Origin: Brassica napus
Taxonomy: Eukaryota > Streptophyta > Magnoliopsida > Brassicales > Brassicaceae
Assembly: GCF_020379485.1 (NCBI RefSeq)
Contig: NC_063452.1
Coordinates: forward strand, 29,270,770 to 29,334,769
Direction of reading: 5' to 3'
DNA length: 64,000 nt
A program made the position numbers and the translations under genes. Under the pieces are notes generated by a model that worked only from the letters and a program-made list of their open reading frames with translations, was not told the DNA's origin and did not search any database. Positions 46,146 to 57,825 of the stretch are shown piece after piece; position 1 is the stretch's first letter, and the number at the start of each line of letters is the position of its first letter.

Positions 46146-46318
46146 TGACCGTGCTTTCACCCTTCCGACTTCCAGATCTCGTATGACGAGGTCTATGACG
46201 AGCGGATCGCAGTGAGGCTGATCGATCATGCCGGCTTCCTCCTTTGTCACGGTGAGCAATTCTGATCGTCTCGGGTAGGAGACCATGTAGGCCAGTTCGC
46301 GCTTGACTCCGCCTTCTG

Positions 46319-47260
46319 CTAGTAAGCCTTGGTGGCCGAAACAGTATCGTTGCAGAATTGTGATCCTCCGATGATCATGTTGACTCTACGACGATTGTTA
46401 TTGTTCCCTTTGTCGTATGGCCTCCTGCCGCGTTTATCTCCATATTGGTTTCTTTGGGGAGATCTCTCCGCGGGAAGATTTCTGTCCGGCTTTGGGGGGC
46501 GATCGGTTTCGAGGATGAGATCTTTCACGCTGGTCACTTCCGGGAGTTCTCCGGCTAGTAGCTTCGCGGCCAGCCTCGCTCCCAAGACCTTGCAGTTAGT
46601 CGTGGAGTGTCCTCGGGATTGGTGGAACTCGCAGAAGGTGTTTTCATCATATCCTTGGTTGCGAATCCACGTATTACCCGTTGTTCGGCCCTGGTCTGAG
46701 CCGATCGCGTAATTATGCGCTCCTTGGAGTTCTTCCCCCTCGTGATGGACATACTTGTCGTTACGAGGGTTCTTCTTCCTTGTTTTCGAGTCTACATATT
46801 TCGAGGACGATCTCGCCGACTTATGCTTCTGCGACAAGATTTTCGTTTCTTCCTCGATCATGATGTAGTCCGTCGCCTTGTGGAGGGCGTTTTGGATCGT
46901 CCACGGTTTTTCGAGGGATATCCATTTTCTGAATTTCAACTTGTACCAGAGCGCCTTTCTGAGCGCATCGATGGCCACCTTGTCGCTTATCCCGCTGACC
47001 CTGGACATTACCAACTTGAACCGGCTGATGAACTCGCGGAGGGGTTCCTCTTCCCTCTGGGACAGACTCCAGAGATCGACATCGGAAGTTTTTCTATCTA
47101 TGAAGATAGAGTATTGCTTGAGAAATTCCAATGCGAGCTGTCAGAAACTCTCGATCGAGTTTCGTTTAAGGAGCGCGAACCATTCGAGGGCTGCTCCTTC
47201 TAGATTCTCGACGAACAGGCAGCAGTAGCCGGCGTCTCTCTCGCCGTCCTTCAGCCTTGC
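46319..47260 (-). pseudogene. Tat-like gag core and zinc-binding region
   Basis: The minus-strand translation gives [20 protein letters not shown], then a shift, [36 protein letters not shown] and [16 protein letters not shown], a Retrotrans_gag domain. Downstream [17 protein letters not shown] is a zinc-knuckle-like motif, followed by Arg/Asn-rich sequence. The frame ends near 46319. This would be the capsid/nucleocapsid part that packages element RNA. Confidence 0.8.
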
Positions 47261-48159
47261 TCTTCCCATTGTGATGTTGAAAGCCTGAAGGTGCACTCTC
47301 GGATCGGTCGTACCATCATACTTCGGTACTTTGATTTTTCCTGGATGGATACCCTCGTATCTGAGATGCGAGCGGTGAAAGGGGTCTTCCGAGCCCCTTC
47401 CAGCAGTCTGTCAATCTCGGGGGCCGCGCTCGTAGCGTGATGGATTTGAGATTTTACGGCTCTTACTTCTGCCGCAGTCTTGGTGATATAGTCGCGAAGA
47501 TCGCGTATATCCGACGTCTCGTCAGCTGGTTTCCGCGCTTGTCGGCGTTTACTGCGAGTGAGCTTGGTTTGTTTTTCAGCTAGCTCTTCCTGTTCGTTCC
47601 AATAGAGGATTTCCTCCTCTTCTGTCATTGGTTTGTCGAACGGAGAGCTTTCCCGAGTGAATCGGCTTCTGGTCCTTCTTGGATGTCTGTCGGCGTCCTC
47701 ATCAGTATTGTTGGAGACATTGCTAGGATCCAGGTCGACTTGCTCGACTACGTTGTCCTCCGAAGCCTTCGCGGGAGGCGGAGGGCTTTCGGAGTTTCTC
47801 CTTTCGACGGGAGACTTCTCGCTAGGGTTTTGACCCGAAGGTCGTTCCTGGGCGGCTCCAGGCCTGTTGAGTGGGGTCGCAAAGTTGAGTCTTTTCCTAC
47901 GGACATTAGTGGTTCCACGGGGGCGGTTTGCTCGAGTCCTTGCCGTTAAAGTTTCAACTTGTTTGGTTAAGGTGCTCACGAGCTTATCCTGTTCTTCCGA
48001 CCTTTTTTCGTAGGTGGCGAACATCTTTTTAAACTCCTCGAGCGCCGCGGCGTTGGCCGGTGCGTTGGCCGCGGATACTTCCGCTGCAGGAGTATGGAGA
48101 TCAGTGCCGCTGCCTCCCTTAAGAGGAGTCTGCACATTATCCGTGTCGTCAGTTGACAT
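47251..48159 (-). CDS. Tat-like gag N-terminal region (302 aa open)
   Basis: ATG 48159 lies about 50 bases inside the primer site. The product starts [18 protein letters not shown], has a likely coiled-coil segment ([20 protein letters not shown], residues about 40-75) and an acidic region ([18 protein letters not shown]), and near the end the conserved RMSDTR-type gag entry (FTARISDTR). It stops where the gag core needs a frame change near 47250. So it is open but incomplete. Confidence 0.7.
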   Translation of the reverse strand: MSTDDTDNVQTPLKGGSGTDLHTPAAEVSAANAPANAAALEEFKKMFATYEKRSEEQDKLVSTLTKQVETLTARTRANRPRGTTNVRRKRLNFATPLNRPGAAQERPSGQNPSEKSPVERRNSESPPPPAKASEDNVVEQVDLDPSNVSNNTDEDADRHPRRTRSRFTRESSPFDKPMTEEEEILYWNEQEELAEKQTKLTRSKRRQARKPADETSDIRDLRDYITKTAAEVRAVKSQIHHATSAAPEIDRLLEGARKTPFTARISDTRVSIQEKSKYRSMMVRPIRECTFRLSTSQWEEQG

Positions 48160-48226
48160 GTCTGGTTGAGCGTGATGTGGTTGAGAGTTAGATTGATCCG
48201 CACACCCCCTCCTTCTAGCGCCAAAC

Positions 48227-49332
48227 TGTGGGAACCGAAATTCGCACTGTCAATTTCCGTTTAAATAAGGACACTAGGAAAACCCTAATTTCCCAGAGGT
48301 CCCGGATATCTGCTAATACCACACGCCAAGCAAATCAGAATACAATAATGACAACGAAGAAGTATAAAAATCGTAAGAAGAGAGCAAAGAGAAGTCTTAT
48401 TCCGAATTTGCGTATGAGCGTTTACAACAAGGTATAAGCCTGGGCTCGAGAGCTGTCGGCGAGATTCCTAGTTCTAGCAACCCTAATACGGCTAAACCTA
48501 ATTGAGTCGTAGCTCGAAATAACAAAAACGGAAAGTTGCCTAATTGCTCTAAGTGCTAAGTTTGCTGTGAAAAGTCCTCTCCCCATGCCTCTCGCCTAGG
48601 ACCCCTTATATACTGGCTCCAAGGTCGGTTTACGCTTTTCCTCTTCTGCCCTTAAGCCGCCATAGCATAAAAATGGAGATATTCTATTTTTTTCCGATCT
48701 TCGTAATTATCTTCAAAATTTCGTATTTATCCGCGGAAACTTGACATTTATCTTCCCTTGCGAACCAAGCGTACACCGACATGCGGTTTACGGGCTGTTG
48801 GTTAAGAAATCGTAAGTTGGGCCTCGAGTCATGTCTTAGGTCCCTTTGGACCGTCTTTTGACTCGAAGCGTTTATTACGGCTTCTTTCGATAAAGAATGA
48901 AATTTCCGCGGTTTTTATGGTAAAGTTTGATTGATAACTTAGAAATGGCGGGGAATGTGAGATGGGTCGCTATGGTATTCGGGAGATAGCATCGAAGGGT
49001 AGACGAGAATGCATGGACTGATGTCGTATCGACATTTCGGAAGAGCTCGGTCGCTACGTAGCGACCGAGCGGAATGGACATTTGGTCGCTATGTAGTGAC
49101 TGAGCTTTGGCTCGAATTCGGTCGCTACGTAGCGACCGAGCGGGGCACGTGATTGGTCGCTGCGTAACGATCCTTCTCGAGCTCTTGTCCGATGATTCGC
49201 GTTTCTTCCGTAAAGCTTTTCGTAAAGAAGAATCTATTTCGAAAACGTATCTGTCGAGGAAGTTTTCTACGTTTTTTTTCTTCTTCGGGGATTTGGACGT
49301 TAACTTCGTCGTAACTGTTTTTGACCCCAACA
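48227..49332 (-). repeat. 5' LTR (right) of the Tat-like element
   Basis: 1106 bp, matching 43476-44580 with scattered single-base changes. Palindromes at 49043-49165. Confidence 0.9.
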
Positions 49333-49337
49333 GTATT

Positions 49338-51642
49338 GATGGTGATGGGTCATCGCCGATCGACGGTAGTGTAGTTGCTTCAGCCGCACGCTCTGTCTAC
49401 ATTTTGGCTATGTTTTGCCTCATCTCTTCCAAGCATGTAGTCAACCAACTAATGTTGTCATTCAATTGGCAGTAGACACCATCAAGCATCATCTGGAATT
49501 CATCTTCGTTATTTCCCTGAGCTCCACATATTCCATAGATCATCTCATTGATCTTATCCTTGGTGTAGATCTCTGGTACTAGCTTGGTATGTGTGAATGA
49601 TCTTTCATGCTCTGGAAGACAGACATATGTAGCTGTGCTCATCCATTGAGGCTCTTTCCAGAATATTTCTGATATCATCCTTGGACACATGGATGATGTC
49701 TCCATTTACACCTCGTGCATGTCCATGTGCATCTCTGTAGACTCCATACTCATCTCTCTGCTCGCAGTGGAATCTCCTTATTCCATCGCGGTCGCAGGGT
49801 ACTTCCCCAAACTGTTGACGGCTATCGATCGATGGTGAGACTCTTCTGTCGATCGACGGTTGAGTATGTTCTCGATACTTTGGCTTGAAACGACCGTCTA
49901 CTCCACCAGCTGTGTTGTAGGATTCGTTTGTAACTCTCCTCTAGTGCTCTGGGGTGTTGCATTGTTGCACGAAGAGATTCTCTGCTCCATTAGCCATCTA
50001 AAGAATGTTTGCTATGTCCTTTCTGGATACTTGCAGTGCATGTCCATCCATTGCTCTTGCATAGCCTTCTGGATCTCTGAAAATACTAAACTCATCCGGT
50101 GTTAGATAGTTATTAATCTGTTTAGATTTTTTGTTGGTTTTGGACGATTGTCGATCGATGTTGAAATTTTGTTGTCGATCGATGGGCGTTGAGCTCTAGT
50201 GAAAGGACGATAGGAACGAGTGCTTCTTCCACAAGCTTCTGAAAAGATTGAATATGTATCTGAGCATTCCTGGTGGTTGAGCAGTTCTTCAGTGGTGAAG
50301 CCTTCATTTAACTCGTCTGCTCCTGGCTCATGTATTGCAGTTTCTACTGCGTAGCTCTCGTGATAGTAATCATCTGTCCAACTACCAATTGAATGGTCTC
50401 CTTCTTTTGCATGGTCGACTCCAGTGTCGATCGATGTATAGTAGGCAATGTCGATCAATGCTCGTTTGTGGTTTGTATGGTGATGATGAGTGTTGATTGA
50501 TGTTATGATTCCTCTGTTGATCGACGTTGCATTCCTTATCCCATAGGAATGGTGGAGAAGTCTGTCTGACTTAGCTTGAATACCTCGATACTCTGTAGCT
50601 CGTTCCTCCTCATAATCCTCATCATAATCCTCTGTATGCAGATCATCTTTGTATGTAGTATCTACTACAAAGTGGGATTGTAGTAGTCATTCTCCCAACT
50701 GTCAATAGAACCCTCTAGAAAATCGTCTATCACATCGTCTGGACTACTCTGTCGATTCTTTTAGGTGATTGTCGATTGATTTCTTGTTGACACTGTCGAT
50801 CGATGTGGGGGTGTGAGTTTCGATCGACGCGGAATACTCTGTCTCATACTCAACTCCACAATGACATGCTGCTATAAGTCATGAATCATCGACTCTTCTG
50901 GAGGACGTCTGTGGCTTTGTAACTGGGATTGGATCATAGTAGGTGTGCGGGTCTATGAGTGTCAGACACAACTGATTGGTTTGCATGTTGCATATTGCTC
51001 CTACTGTTGACTGTAGGGTGTCTGTCCCACGAGTGTGTAGTACTGCGGCATCAACTCGAAATCGCCTCTCTGGATAACTAGAGGACGAATAGCTGATCGG
51101 TTGGCATAGAACTGATCCGGGCGGTTGTAATCAGCCAACGTTCTTGGTGGATCAGCCTCATCTACAGGTTGAGCAATTCATGTAGCATCAGTATCTGGCT
51201 CAGGGATTACAATCCCCTGAGAATCTATCCTATGACATGCCGCATTACGCAGATGACCCTCATGGTCATGTAGGTCTCCATTCTCATCTCGCACAAGAAC
51301 CAAAGTAGCAACCATTTTTGGGATGAAGTATCGATCGATGTCGGATTGAAGATATCGGTTGATGGAAGAGTAGCTTCGGTCGACGGTGGTTGGCGAGTGT
51401 CGGTCGACAGAATCGGTATCTGGGTTGACGGTGGTTGGCGAATGTCGATCGATGAGGAGCGTCTTCCTTTGCGGATCGAGCGTTTCAAGCTTGCAGATAG
51501 GATCTGATGAGAGTAGCAGTTGAGTTTCCTTGTTGCTTCTGGTACTACTGAGTATGCACCTAAAAACACAAGAAAAAAATTTATGTCAGAAAGGGGGTGA
51601 AGAGAAGTTACCTAGAAGACTAAATCTATAGGCGATCAAAGT
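49338..51642 (-). pseudogene. Athila-like gag region with S-I-D repeats
   Basis: Minus-strand frames near the primer site read HDHEGHLRNAACHRIDSQG, ADPPRTLADYNRPDQFYANR, SAIRPLVIQRGDFELMPQYY and TLVGQTPYSQQ before a stop. This RSAIRPP ... YTLVGQ block is the hallmark of Athila gag. Upstream (51225-51569) and downstream (50102-50458; 49397-49705) the protein is rich in Ser-Ile-Asp and Ser-Thr-Asp repeats encoded by TCGATCGATG-type words. Several stops and frame changes occur. No protease or RT follows. Confidence 0.7.
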
Positions 51643-51660
51643 TCCCCGGCAACGGCGCCA
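51643..51660 (-). other. Primer-binding site, tRNA-Asp type
   Basis: On the minus strand TGGCGCCGTTGCCGGGGA lies three to four bases from the LTR end. It is complementary to the 3' end of plant tRNA-Asp(GTC), the primer characteristic of the Athila/Calypso group. Confidence 0.9.
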
Positions 51661-51664
51661 AATT

Positions 51665-52916
51665 TGATCTCACTCAAATTACCCTAAGGAGTGAATTACT
51701 CTCTCAAATAAGAGGTTCAATTATAGTACTTAGGGATCGAATCCTCGAGGAGCTAGGGAACCTAATAAATCTAATCAGAGTGATTAAGCTAGGTTAATTA
51801 TGTTTAATGTAAATAAGCAGGTTGTGAGCAAGGTAGTTGCTCGGTTGATTTGATTGGATTTTGACAATTAAATAAAGTAGCTAGAATTAGGTTTTCTATT
51901 CAGGTAATCCAGATTATAATCCTATAGATGCTTAATAGTTGTATGCATGATATTATAGAGCTCAATACCTTAATAACAAACTGATCGGCGTTCGCTTTCT
52001 AAGTTTTTCTATTGACCAGATGAAGTGTCGATCGATGATTCTAGAGGAATATCGATCGATACACTTGTTTCACCGTCGATCGATTATTCTATAGGAATAT
52101 CGATCGACGAGCGTTAGTCAAGCTTTACGCACGGGTTGAATAATGCTCACTAGGCTTCCAAGCCTTACTCTAGCAATTCTAGCTCAATTAGGACGGATTC
52201 AGGGTGAGATGCAAGTGATAACTTGAGTCTACAACTCCTAGGTCAAGTTCTAGCTAGCTAAATTAGAAACATGCATTAATGACAATCTTAATGATGAATA
52301 TCACAACTAGCAATCTATAGTTGGGGATAATCCCTCATAAGCTATTTAAACCCTAAACCTAACAATAGAACTACTCAGACATAGCTAAGTAATTCATAAT
52401 AGCAATGATAAGGTAAGAAAATTGCATAAATAGATAGATAGATAGAAAATAATGGAGTTCCAATCACAAAGCTCTTTGAATCTTCTTTCCAACTCTACTA
52501 AAATCCTAGAAAATCTTTGCTGTGAAAATAAGAAAACAAGAAAGCACACTTTTCCTCTAGCATGTTGGCAAGTTATAAATATTAGTTTAAAACTCGTCAG
52601 GGGTAATCTTGTAGATTGGTGAAGTCTTGGGCTCTAAGTCAGCTAGGACCAAAACGGGCTTCTGCGCGCTTCGCTGTCCATCGATGTCACAGGGTGTGCA
52701 TCGATCGATTATTTCTTCTAAATGTCGACCGCTAGTCTTGCTCGACGGTCAGCTTGGATTCTTTCTCCTATTGTCTCCAAATTGCTCCAAAATCATCACT
52801 TTTTTCCAAAACACTCATTAACCTATAAATATACTAAATAGACTCTAGAATATAGTAATTAGTTATTAAAACACTTATAAACCATGGCTAAAAGTGGGAA
52901 AATCTATGGCCTATCA
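51665..52916 (-). repeat. 5' LTR (right copy) of the Athila-like element
   Basis: 1252 bp. It resembles 39381-40661 with many small differences, consistent with an insertion older than that of the Tat-like element. TCGATCGAT words occur at 52025-52110 and 52690-52735. Confidence 0.85.
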
Positions 52917-52921
52917 CTGGA

Positions 52922-53590
52922 GCAAAGACGTCCAAAGAAGCTTGGGAGAAGCTTTGGACCTCTTACAAGGGAGCGGAACAAGTTAAGAAGGTACGACTTC
53001 AATCTCTCAGTGGAGAATGTGAAGCCTTACAAATGAAGGAAGGACAATTCATCTCAGATTACTTCTCAAGAGTATTGACGGTTACTAATAACCTAAAGAG
53101 AAATGGTGAGAAGTTAGATGAGGTGAGAATCATGGAGAAAGTTCTTAGATCGTTGGATTCAAAATTCGAGCACATTGTTACTGTGATTGAAGAGACAAAA
53201 GACTTGGAGACTATGATGATGGAACAACTTCTTGGATCTCTACAAGCCTATGAAGAAAAGAAAAAGAAGAAAGAAGATATTGTTGAGCAAGTTCTCAAGA
53301 TGAGAATTGATCAAAAGGAAGAAAGTGGCCGAAATCATCCGAGACGTAGTGGCGGTCATTTTCGAGGAGGAGGTCGTGGTGTAAATAGACGAGGTTGGAG
53401 ACCATATGAAGAAAGCTTCAACCAAAGAGGAGAGAACTCATCAAGAGGTCATGGAAGGGGAAATCCAAAATTAATGTACGATTAATCAAGCATTAAATGT
53501 TATAGTTGCGGGAAGTTTGGACATTATGCTTTTTAATGCAAAACTCCAAACAACGATAGAGTTGAAGAGAAGTCCAACTATGTTGAAGAA
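52922..53590 (+). pseudogene. Copia 2 gag, C-terminal part and zinc knuckle
   Basis: GATSKEAWEKLWTSYKGAEQ continues gag after the nest. It is followed by LRSLDSKFEHIVTVIEETKD and an Arg/Gly-rich stretch. A TAA at 53482-53484 precedes the zinc knuckle C-Y-S-C-G-K-F-G-H-Y-A-F-stop-C, near 53500-53540, which is itself broken by a stop. Confidence 0.85.
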
Positions 53591-53605
53591 AGGAGTAAAG
53601 AAGAT

Positions 53606-54702
53606 GTGCTATTGATGGCTTACAAGAAGGATGAACCAAATGAGGTTCACAAGTGGTACCTTGATAGTTGTGCAAGCAACCACATGTGTGGAAATAAAAG
53701 CATGTTCGTGGAGCTCGATGAATCGGTGAAAACCAATGTGGCTTTGGGAGATGAATCGAAGATGGAGGTAAAAGGTAAGGGAAATATTCTCATCCGCTTG
53801 AAGAACGGAGATCATCAGTTCATTTCCAATGTTTACTGCATTTCAAGCATGAAGACTAACATCTTGAGCCTAGGACAACTTTTAGAGAAATGTTATGACA
53901 TTCGACTAAAGAATAATAGTCTTTCATTAAGAGATAAAGCAAATAATCTCATCACAAATGTGCTGATGTCAAGTAATAGAATGTTTGTCCTAAACATTCA
54001 ACATGACATCTCAAGGTGTCTCAAGATGTGCTACAAGGAAGAATCTTGGCTTTGGCATCTTCGATTTGGGCATCTCAACTTTGGAGGGTTAGAGCTACTT
54101 TCCAAGAAGGAGATGGTGAAAGGATTACCGTGCATCAATCATCCAAATCAAGTGTGTGAAGGTTGAGTACTTGGAAAGCAATTCAAGATGAGTTTTCCAA
54201 AGGAGTCGGTGACAAGAGAAAGAAAGCCACTAGAACTCATACATACATATGTATGTGGTCTGATCAAACCAAATTCAATTGGTAAGAGTAACTACTTCTT
54301 TCTCTTTATTGATGACTTTTCAAGAAAACATGGGTTTACTTTTTGAAACAAAAATCAGAAGTGTTTGGAAATTTCAAAAAGTTTAAAGCCCATGTTGAGA
54401 AGAAAAGTGGTCTTAAGATTAAGTCCATGAGATATGATCGAGGAGGAGAATTCATGTCTAAGGAGTTTCTGAAGTATTGTGAAGATAATGGCATCCGAAG
54501 ACAATTGACGGTGCCGATAACCCCTCAACAAAATGGAGTAGGAGAAAGGAAGAATAGGACAATGCTTGAGATGGCAAGAAGCATGCTCAAGAGTAAGAAG
54601 CTACCAAAGGAGTTGTGGGCAGAAGCAGTGGCGTGTGCGGTCTATATATCAAACCGATCGCCAACAAAAAGTGTTTTAGGAAAGACACCACAAGAAGCTT
54701 AA
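53606..54702 (+). pseudogene. Copia 2 protease and integrase (broken)
   Basis: The protease region reads KWYLDSCASNHMCGN. The expected D-S-G-A is D-S-C-A, so the catalytic loop carries an unusual Cys. GAG-pre-integrase (LWHLRFGHLNFGGL) follows to a TGA at 54164. Integrase resumes as HTYVCGLIKP, with the first catalytic Asp region altered, then FFLFIDDFSR, a shift near 54330, and MRYDRGGEF, PQQNGVGERKNRTML. It ends at TAA 54700-54702. Confidence 0.88.
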
Positions 54703-54708
54703 AGCGGA

Positions 54709-56683
54709 ATGAAGCCCGGTGTGTCGCACTTAAAAGTCTTTGGAAGCATTGCTCATGCTCATGTTACAGACAAGAAGCGGAGCAAACTAGATGATAAAAG
54801 TGAGAAGTACATCTTCATTGGGTATGACGCGAACTCCAAAGGCTACAAACTCTACAATCCTGAAACAAAGAAGACAATCATTAGTATTAATGAAAAAGGA
54901 GAATGGGATTGGAGATCAAATGATGAAGAATACAACTTCTTTCCCTCATTTGAAGAAGATAATTTGGAGCAACCAAGAGAAAATCCAGCTACACCACCAA
55001 CTTCACCAACACCAAGTTCTCAAGGAGATGAAAATTCAAGTAAAAGGACTCCATATTTTAGAAGTTTACAAGACATCTACGATGTAACTGAAAAGCAAGA
55101 CAATCTCACTCTATTTTGTCTATTTGCGGATTGCGAGCCTATGAACTTTCAAGAAGCTCAAGAAAAGAAGTCATGGAAAAGTGCAATGGATGAAGAAATC
55201 AAGTCGATTCAAAAGAATGATACATGGGAGTTAGCATCACTTCCAAATGGACCCAAGGCAATTTGTGTGAAGTGGGTCTACAAAGCAAAAAAGAACTCTA
55301 AAGGAGAAGTTGAAAGGTACAAGGCAAGATTGGTGGCAAAGGCTATAGTCAAAGAGCTGGGATCGACTACGATGAGGTATTTTCTACAGTTGCTCGCTTA
55401 GGAACGGTTAGACTAATCATTTCATTGGCAGCTCAAAATAGTTGGAGGATACATAAAATGGATGTAAAATCAGTATTCTTAAATGGAAACCTTGAGGAAG
55501 AAGTCTACATTGAGCAACCACAAGGCTACATAGTCAAAGGAGAAGAAGACAAAGTCCTAAGGCTGAAGAAGGCGCTTTATGGATTAAAGCAAGCACCAAG
55601 AGCATGAAACACTCGGATTGATAAGTACTTCAAGGGGAAGGACTTCATCAAGTGTCCATATGAGTATGCACTTTATATCAAAACCCAAACAATGATATAC
55701 TGATTGCATTCTTATATGTGGATGACTTGATATTCACTGGCAACAATCAGATTATGTTTGAAGATTTCTAGATGGAGATGACAAAGGAGTTCGAGATGAC
55801 GAATATTGGACTGATGTCATACTACCTTGGCATTGAAGTAAAGCAAGAAGAAAATTGAATCTTCATTACTCAAGAATGCTATGCTAAAGAGGTGCTTAAA
55901 AGGTTCAAGAAGGATGACTCAAATCCAGTTTGCACGCCAATGGAGTGTGGAGTCAAGTTGTCAAAGGAAGAATAAGAAGAGAGTGTGGATCCAACACTCT
56001 TTAATAGTTTGGTTGGAAGCTTACGATATCTAACATGCGCAAGGCCCGACATCCTACACGCAGTTGGAGTTGTGAGTCGATACATGAGGCATCCAACAAC
56101 AACTCATTTCAAGGCAGCTAAGAGGATCCTACGCTACATCAAAGGTACAATCAACTTTGGCTTGTACTACTCTATTTATGACGATTACAAGCTTGTTGGA
56201 TATAGCGATAGCGATTGGGGTGGAGACGTAGATGATTGGAAGAGCACAAGTGGATTTGTGTTTTTCATTGGAGAAACCGCTTTCACATGGATGTCAAAGA
56301 AGCAACCGACTGTCACCGTTTCTACTTGTGAAGCGGAGTATGTGGCAGCTACTTCATGTGTTTGTCATGCTATTTGGTTACGAAACTTTCTAAAGGAGTT
56401 GAGCCTACCACAAGAAGAACCAACGAAAATCTTTGTGGATAACAAGTTGGCAATAGCATTGGCAAAGAATCCAGTGTTCCATGACCGGAGTAAGCACATC
56501 GATACTCGTTATCATTACATTCGAGAATGTGTTACCAAGATGGATGTGCAGTTAAAGTATGTGAAGACAGATGATCAAGTAGCTGATATCTTCACCAAGC
56601 CACTCAAGCGAGAAGACTACATCAAGATGAGGAGTTTACTCGGAGTAACCAAATCAAGTTTAAGAGGGGGTGTTGAAAAGTAA
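54709..56683 (+). pseudogene. Copia 2 reverse transcriptase and RNase H (broken)
   Basis: HLKVFGSIAHAHVTDKKRSK leads into a linker, then RT: W-K-S-A-M-D-E-E-I, CVKWVYKAKKNSKGEVERYK. A shift near 55345 gives GIDYDEVFSTVARL, then KMDVKSVFLNGNLEEEVYIE and LKKALYGLKQAPRA-stop (55605). The YVDD region near 55713 survives only in a shifted frame, with further stops at 55769, 55858 and 55974. RNase H (GYSDSDWGGDVDDWKSTSG; STCEAEYVAATSC) is open from 55985 to TAA 56681, which overlaps the start of the 3' LTR. Confidence 0.9.
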
Positions 56684-57050
56684 ACTTGATTGGGATCAAA
56701 CATTATTGGGCTAATCATGTGTTTATCCAAAACTTAGCTCAAGTTCTAGAGAAATCATCCACCTCTTTAAAATAAAATAATCTAGATATTATGCTAGAAT
56801 TATCTAGATTTATGATTAAAATATTAGAGATATTTTGTATCAATGAGGTTATAAATACTTCTACTCTCTTCTCATTTTGTATCATCAAGAAATAATATAA
56901 GTTTGTAACAAATCCAAGTAATAAGAAATCATCTTCTAAGTTTTAAAAAAAAAAACTTTCTTTTTCACAAAATTTTTTTTTCGCAAAATTTCTTTCTCTT
57001 CAAACACTTCAAACACTTTCTCCACCATTATAAAGTTTTTCATTCCAACA
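56671..57050 (+). repeat. 3' LTR of Copia 2
   Basis: It starts TGTTGAAAAGTAAACTTG after AAGAGGGGG and ends CATTCCAACA before TSD GAGTT. Confidence 0.88.
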
Positions 57051-57055
57051 GAGTT

Positions 57056-57825
57056 GGTGTTTTTTTTAAAAGAAAAACAGCTAAGGTTCTTGAAACAAAT
57101 AGAAAAATATGAAATGTAACCTGTGGGAAAAGACCCTTTAGAATCATATAGTTCTTTCTTTTGCTGTTCACGTCAATCTTCTAGATCTACTCTTTTGTTT
57201 TGTACCACATCAGACATACGACCTTTGGCCTTGCACCTGCGTCAGGAGCGTACCAAACTCGTCTTCTGCTTCAGCATTTTTTATTTGCTTTCTTTCACCC
57301 TGATGATTACTTTTCGAATTTTTTTTTCATTGTAAAGTTGGCTTACTCTTTTTTAAAAAAAAGGTAAATTTCACCAAACCTATCCTACCAACCGCATGAA
57401 CCGTAGTTAGACTGTTCTAATTTTAATTTTTTTCTTGCTTATATAAATTACCAAATCCAAATCGGCAATCACGATTCGAACCATGGGTCTATGCTAGACA
57501 GAGTAAGTTGACTTCTAAATTGCCGATTAATGTAAGCCTTACAGTCGCATGAAATTTTTCATTTTTTTGAAAGTGAATTCCAACTCTTTCGTCGGCTTGT
57601 GAAAGTCAAGTCAAGTATTTTAATTGCTAAAAGTAAAACACAATAAGAATTCTTCTATACGTAAGCATACTTTTTGGTAAAATTCGCTTTCAATGCATTA
57701 AATAAGCATTTGTTTTGTTAAAAATTTGTCATGATAATCATAATATTAGGAAACAAAGTAATAAGTCAGAATACCGCCCATCAATTACTGGATAGAAGAG
57801 TACATTGTAATCTATAATAATAAGT
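57056..57825. other. Unassigned intergenic stretch
   Basis: I see no gene or transposon signature. A 70-residue + frame at 57123-57335 has Ser/Phe-rich composition with no recognisable motif. The last 60 bases are the first copy of a roughly 63-bp direct repeat whose second copy is split by the adjacent MITE. Confidence 0.45.

Larger units (their letters stand above)
43476..49332 (-). mobile_element. Tat-like non-autonomous LTR element, recent insertion
   Basis: TSD GTATT is at 43471-43475 and 49333-49337. LTRs 43476-44580 (1105 bp) and 48227-49332 (1106 bp) are almost identical, much closer than any other LTR pair here. The primer site TGGCGCTAGAAGGAGGG (minus, 48207-48224) and purine tract next to the left LTR set minus orientation. 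The interior has a two-part gag on the minus strand (46319-48159) and a separate gene on the opposite strand (44854-46145) but no pol, so it would rely on enzymes in trans. It shares the LTR family with the element at 22952-30985. Confidence 0.92.
39381..52916 (-). mobile_element. Athila-like Ty3/gypsy element inside Copia 2
   Basis: It is flanked by TSD CTGGA (39376-39380 and 52917-52921). LTRs are 39381-40661 and 51665-52916, with ends TGATCTCACTC ... CTATCA on the + strand. Minus orientation is fixed by a primer site TGGCGCCGTTGCCGGGGA at 51643-51660, an exact match to the 3' end of plant tRNA-Asp as used by Athila and Calypso, and by a purine-rich tract GTCTGGGGGAGT next to the left LTR. 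The interior has gag relics (50.1-51.6 kb, 49.4-49.7 kb, 42.9-43.4 kb) but no pol or env. A solo LTR (40913-41904) and a Tat-like element (43476-49332) are nested in it. Confidence 0.9.
38732..57050 (+). mobile_element. Ty1/Copia LTR retrotransposon 2, host of a three-level nest
   Basis: LTRs starting TGTTGAAAAGTA lie at 38732-39081 and 56671-57050, with TSD GAGTT at 38727-38731 and 57051-57055. A decayed tRNA-Met primer site (GTAGTATCAGAGC) follows the 5' LTR, and AAGAGGGGG precedes the 3' LTR. Gag begins before the nest (39100-39345) and resumes after it (52922 onward), where ALL-in-order Copia protease, integrase, RT and RNase H remnants follow. Without the 13.5-kb Athila-like insertion it would be about 4.8 kb, normal for Copia. 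Many stops make it inactive. Confidence 0.92.

Noticed and set aside
57123..57335. 70-residue Ser/Phe-rich frame
   Set aside because: No domain, signal peptide or splice context; composition fits chance in pyrimidine-rich DNA.
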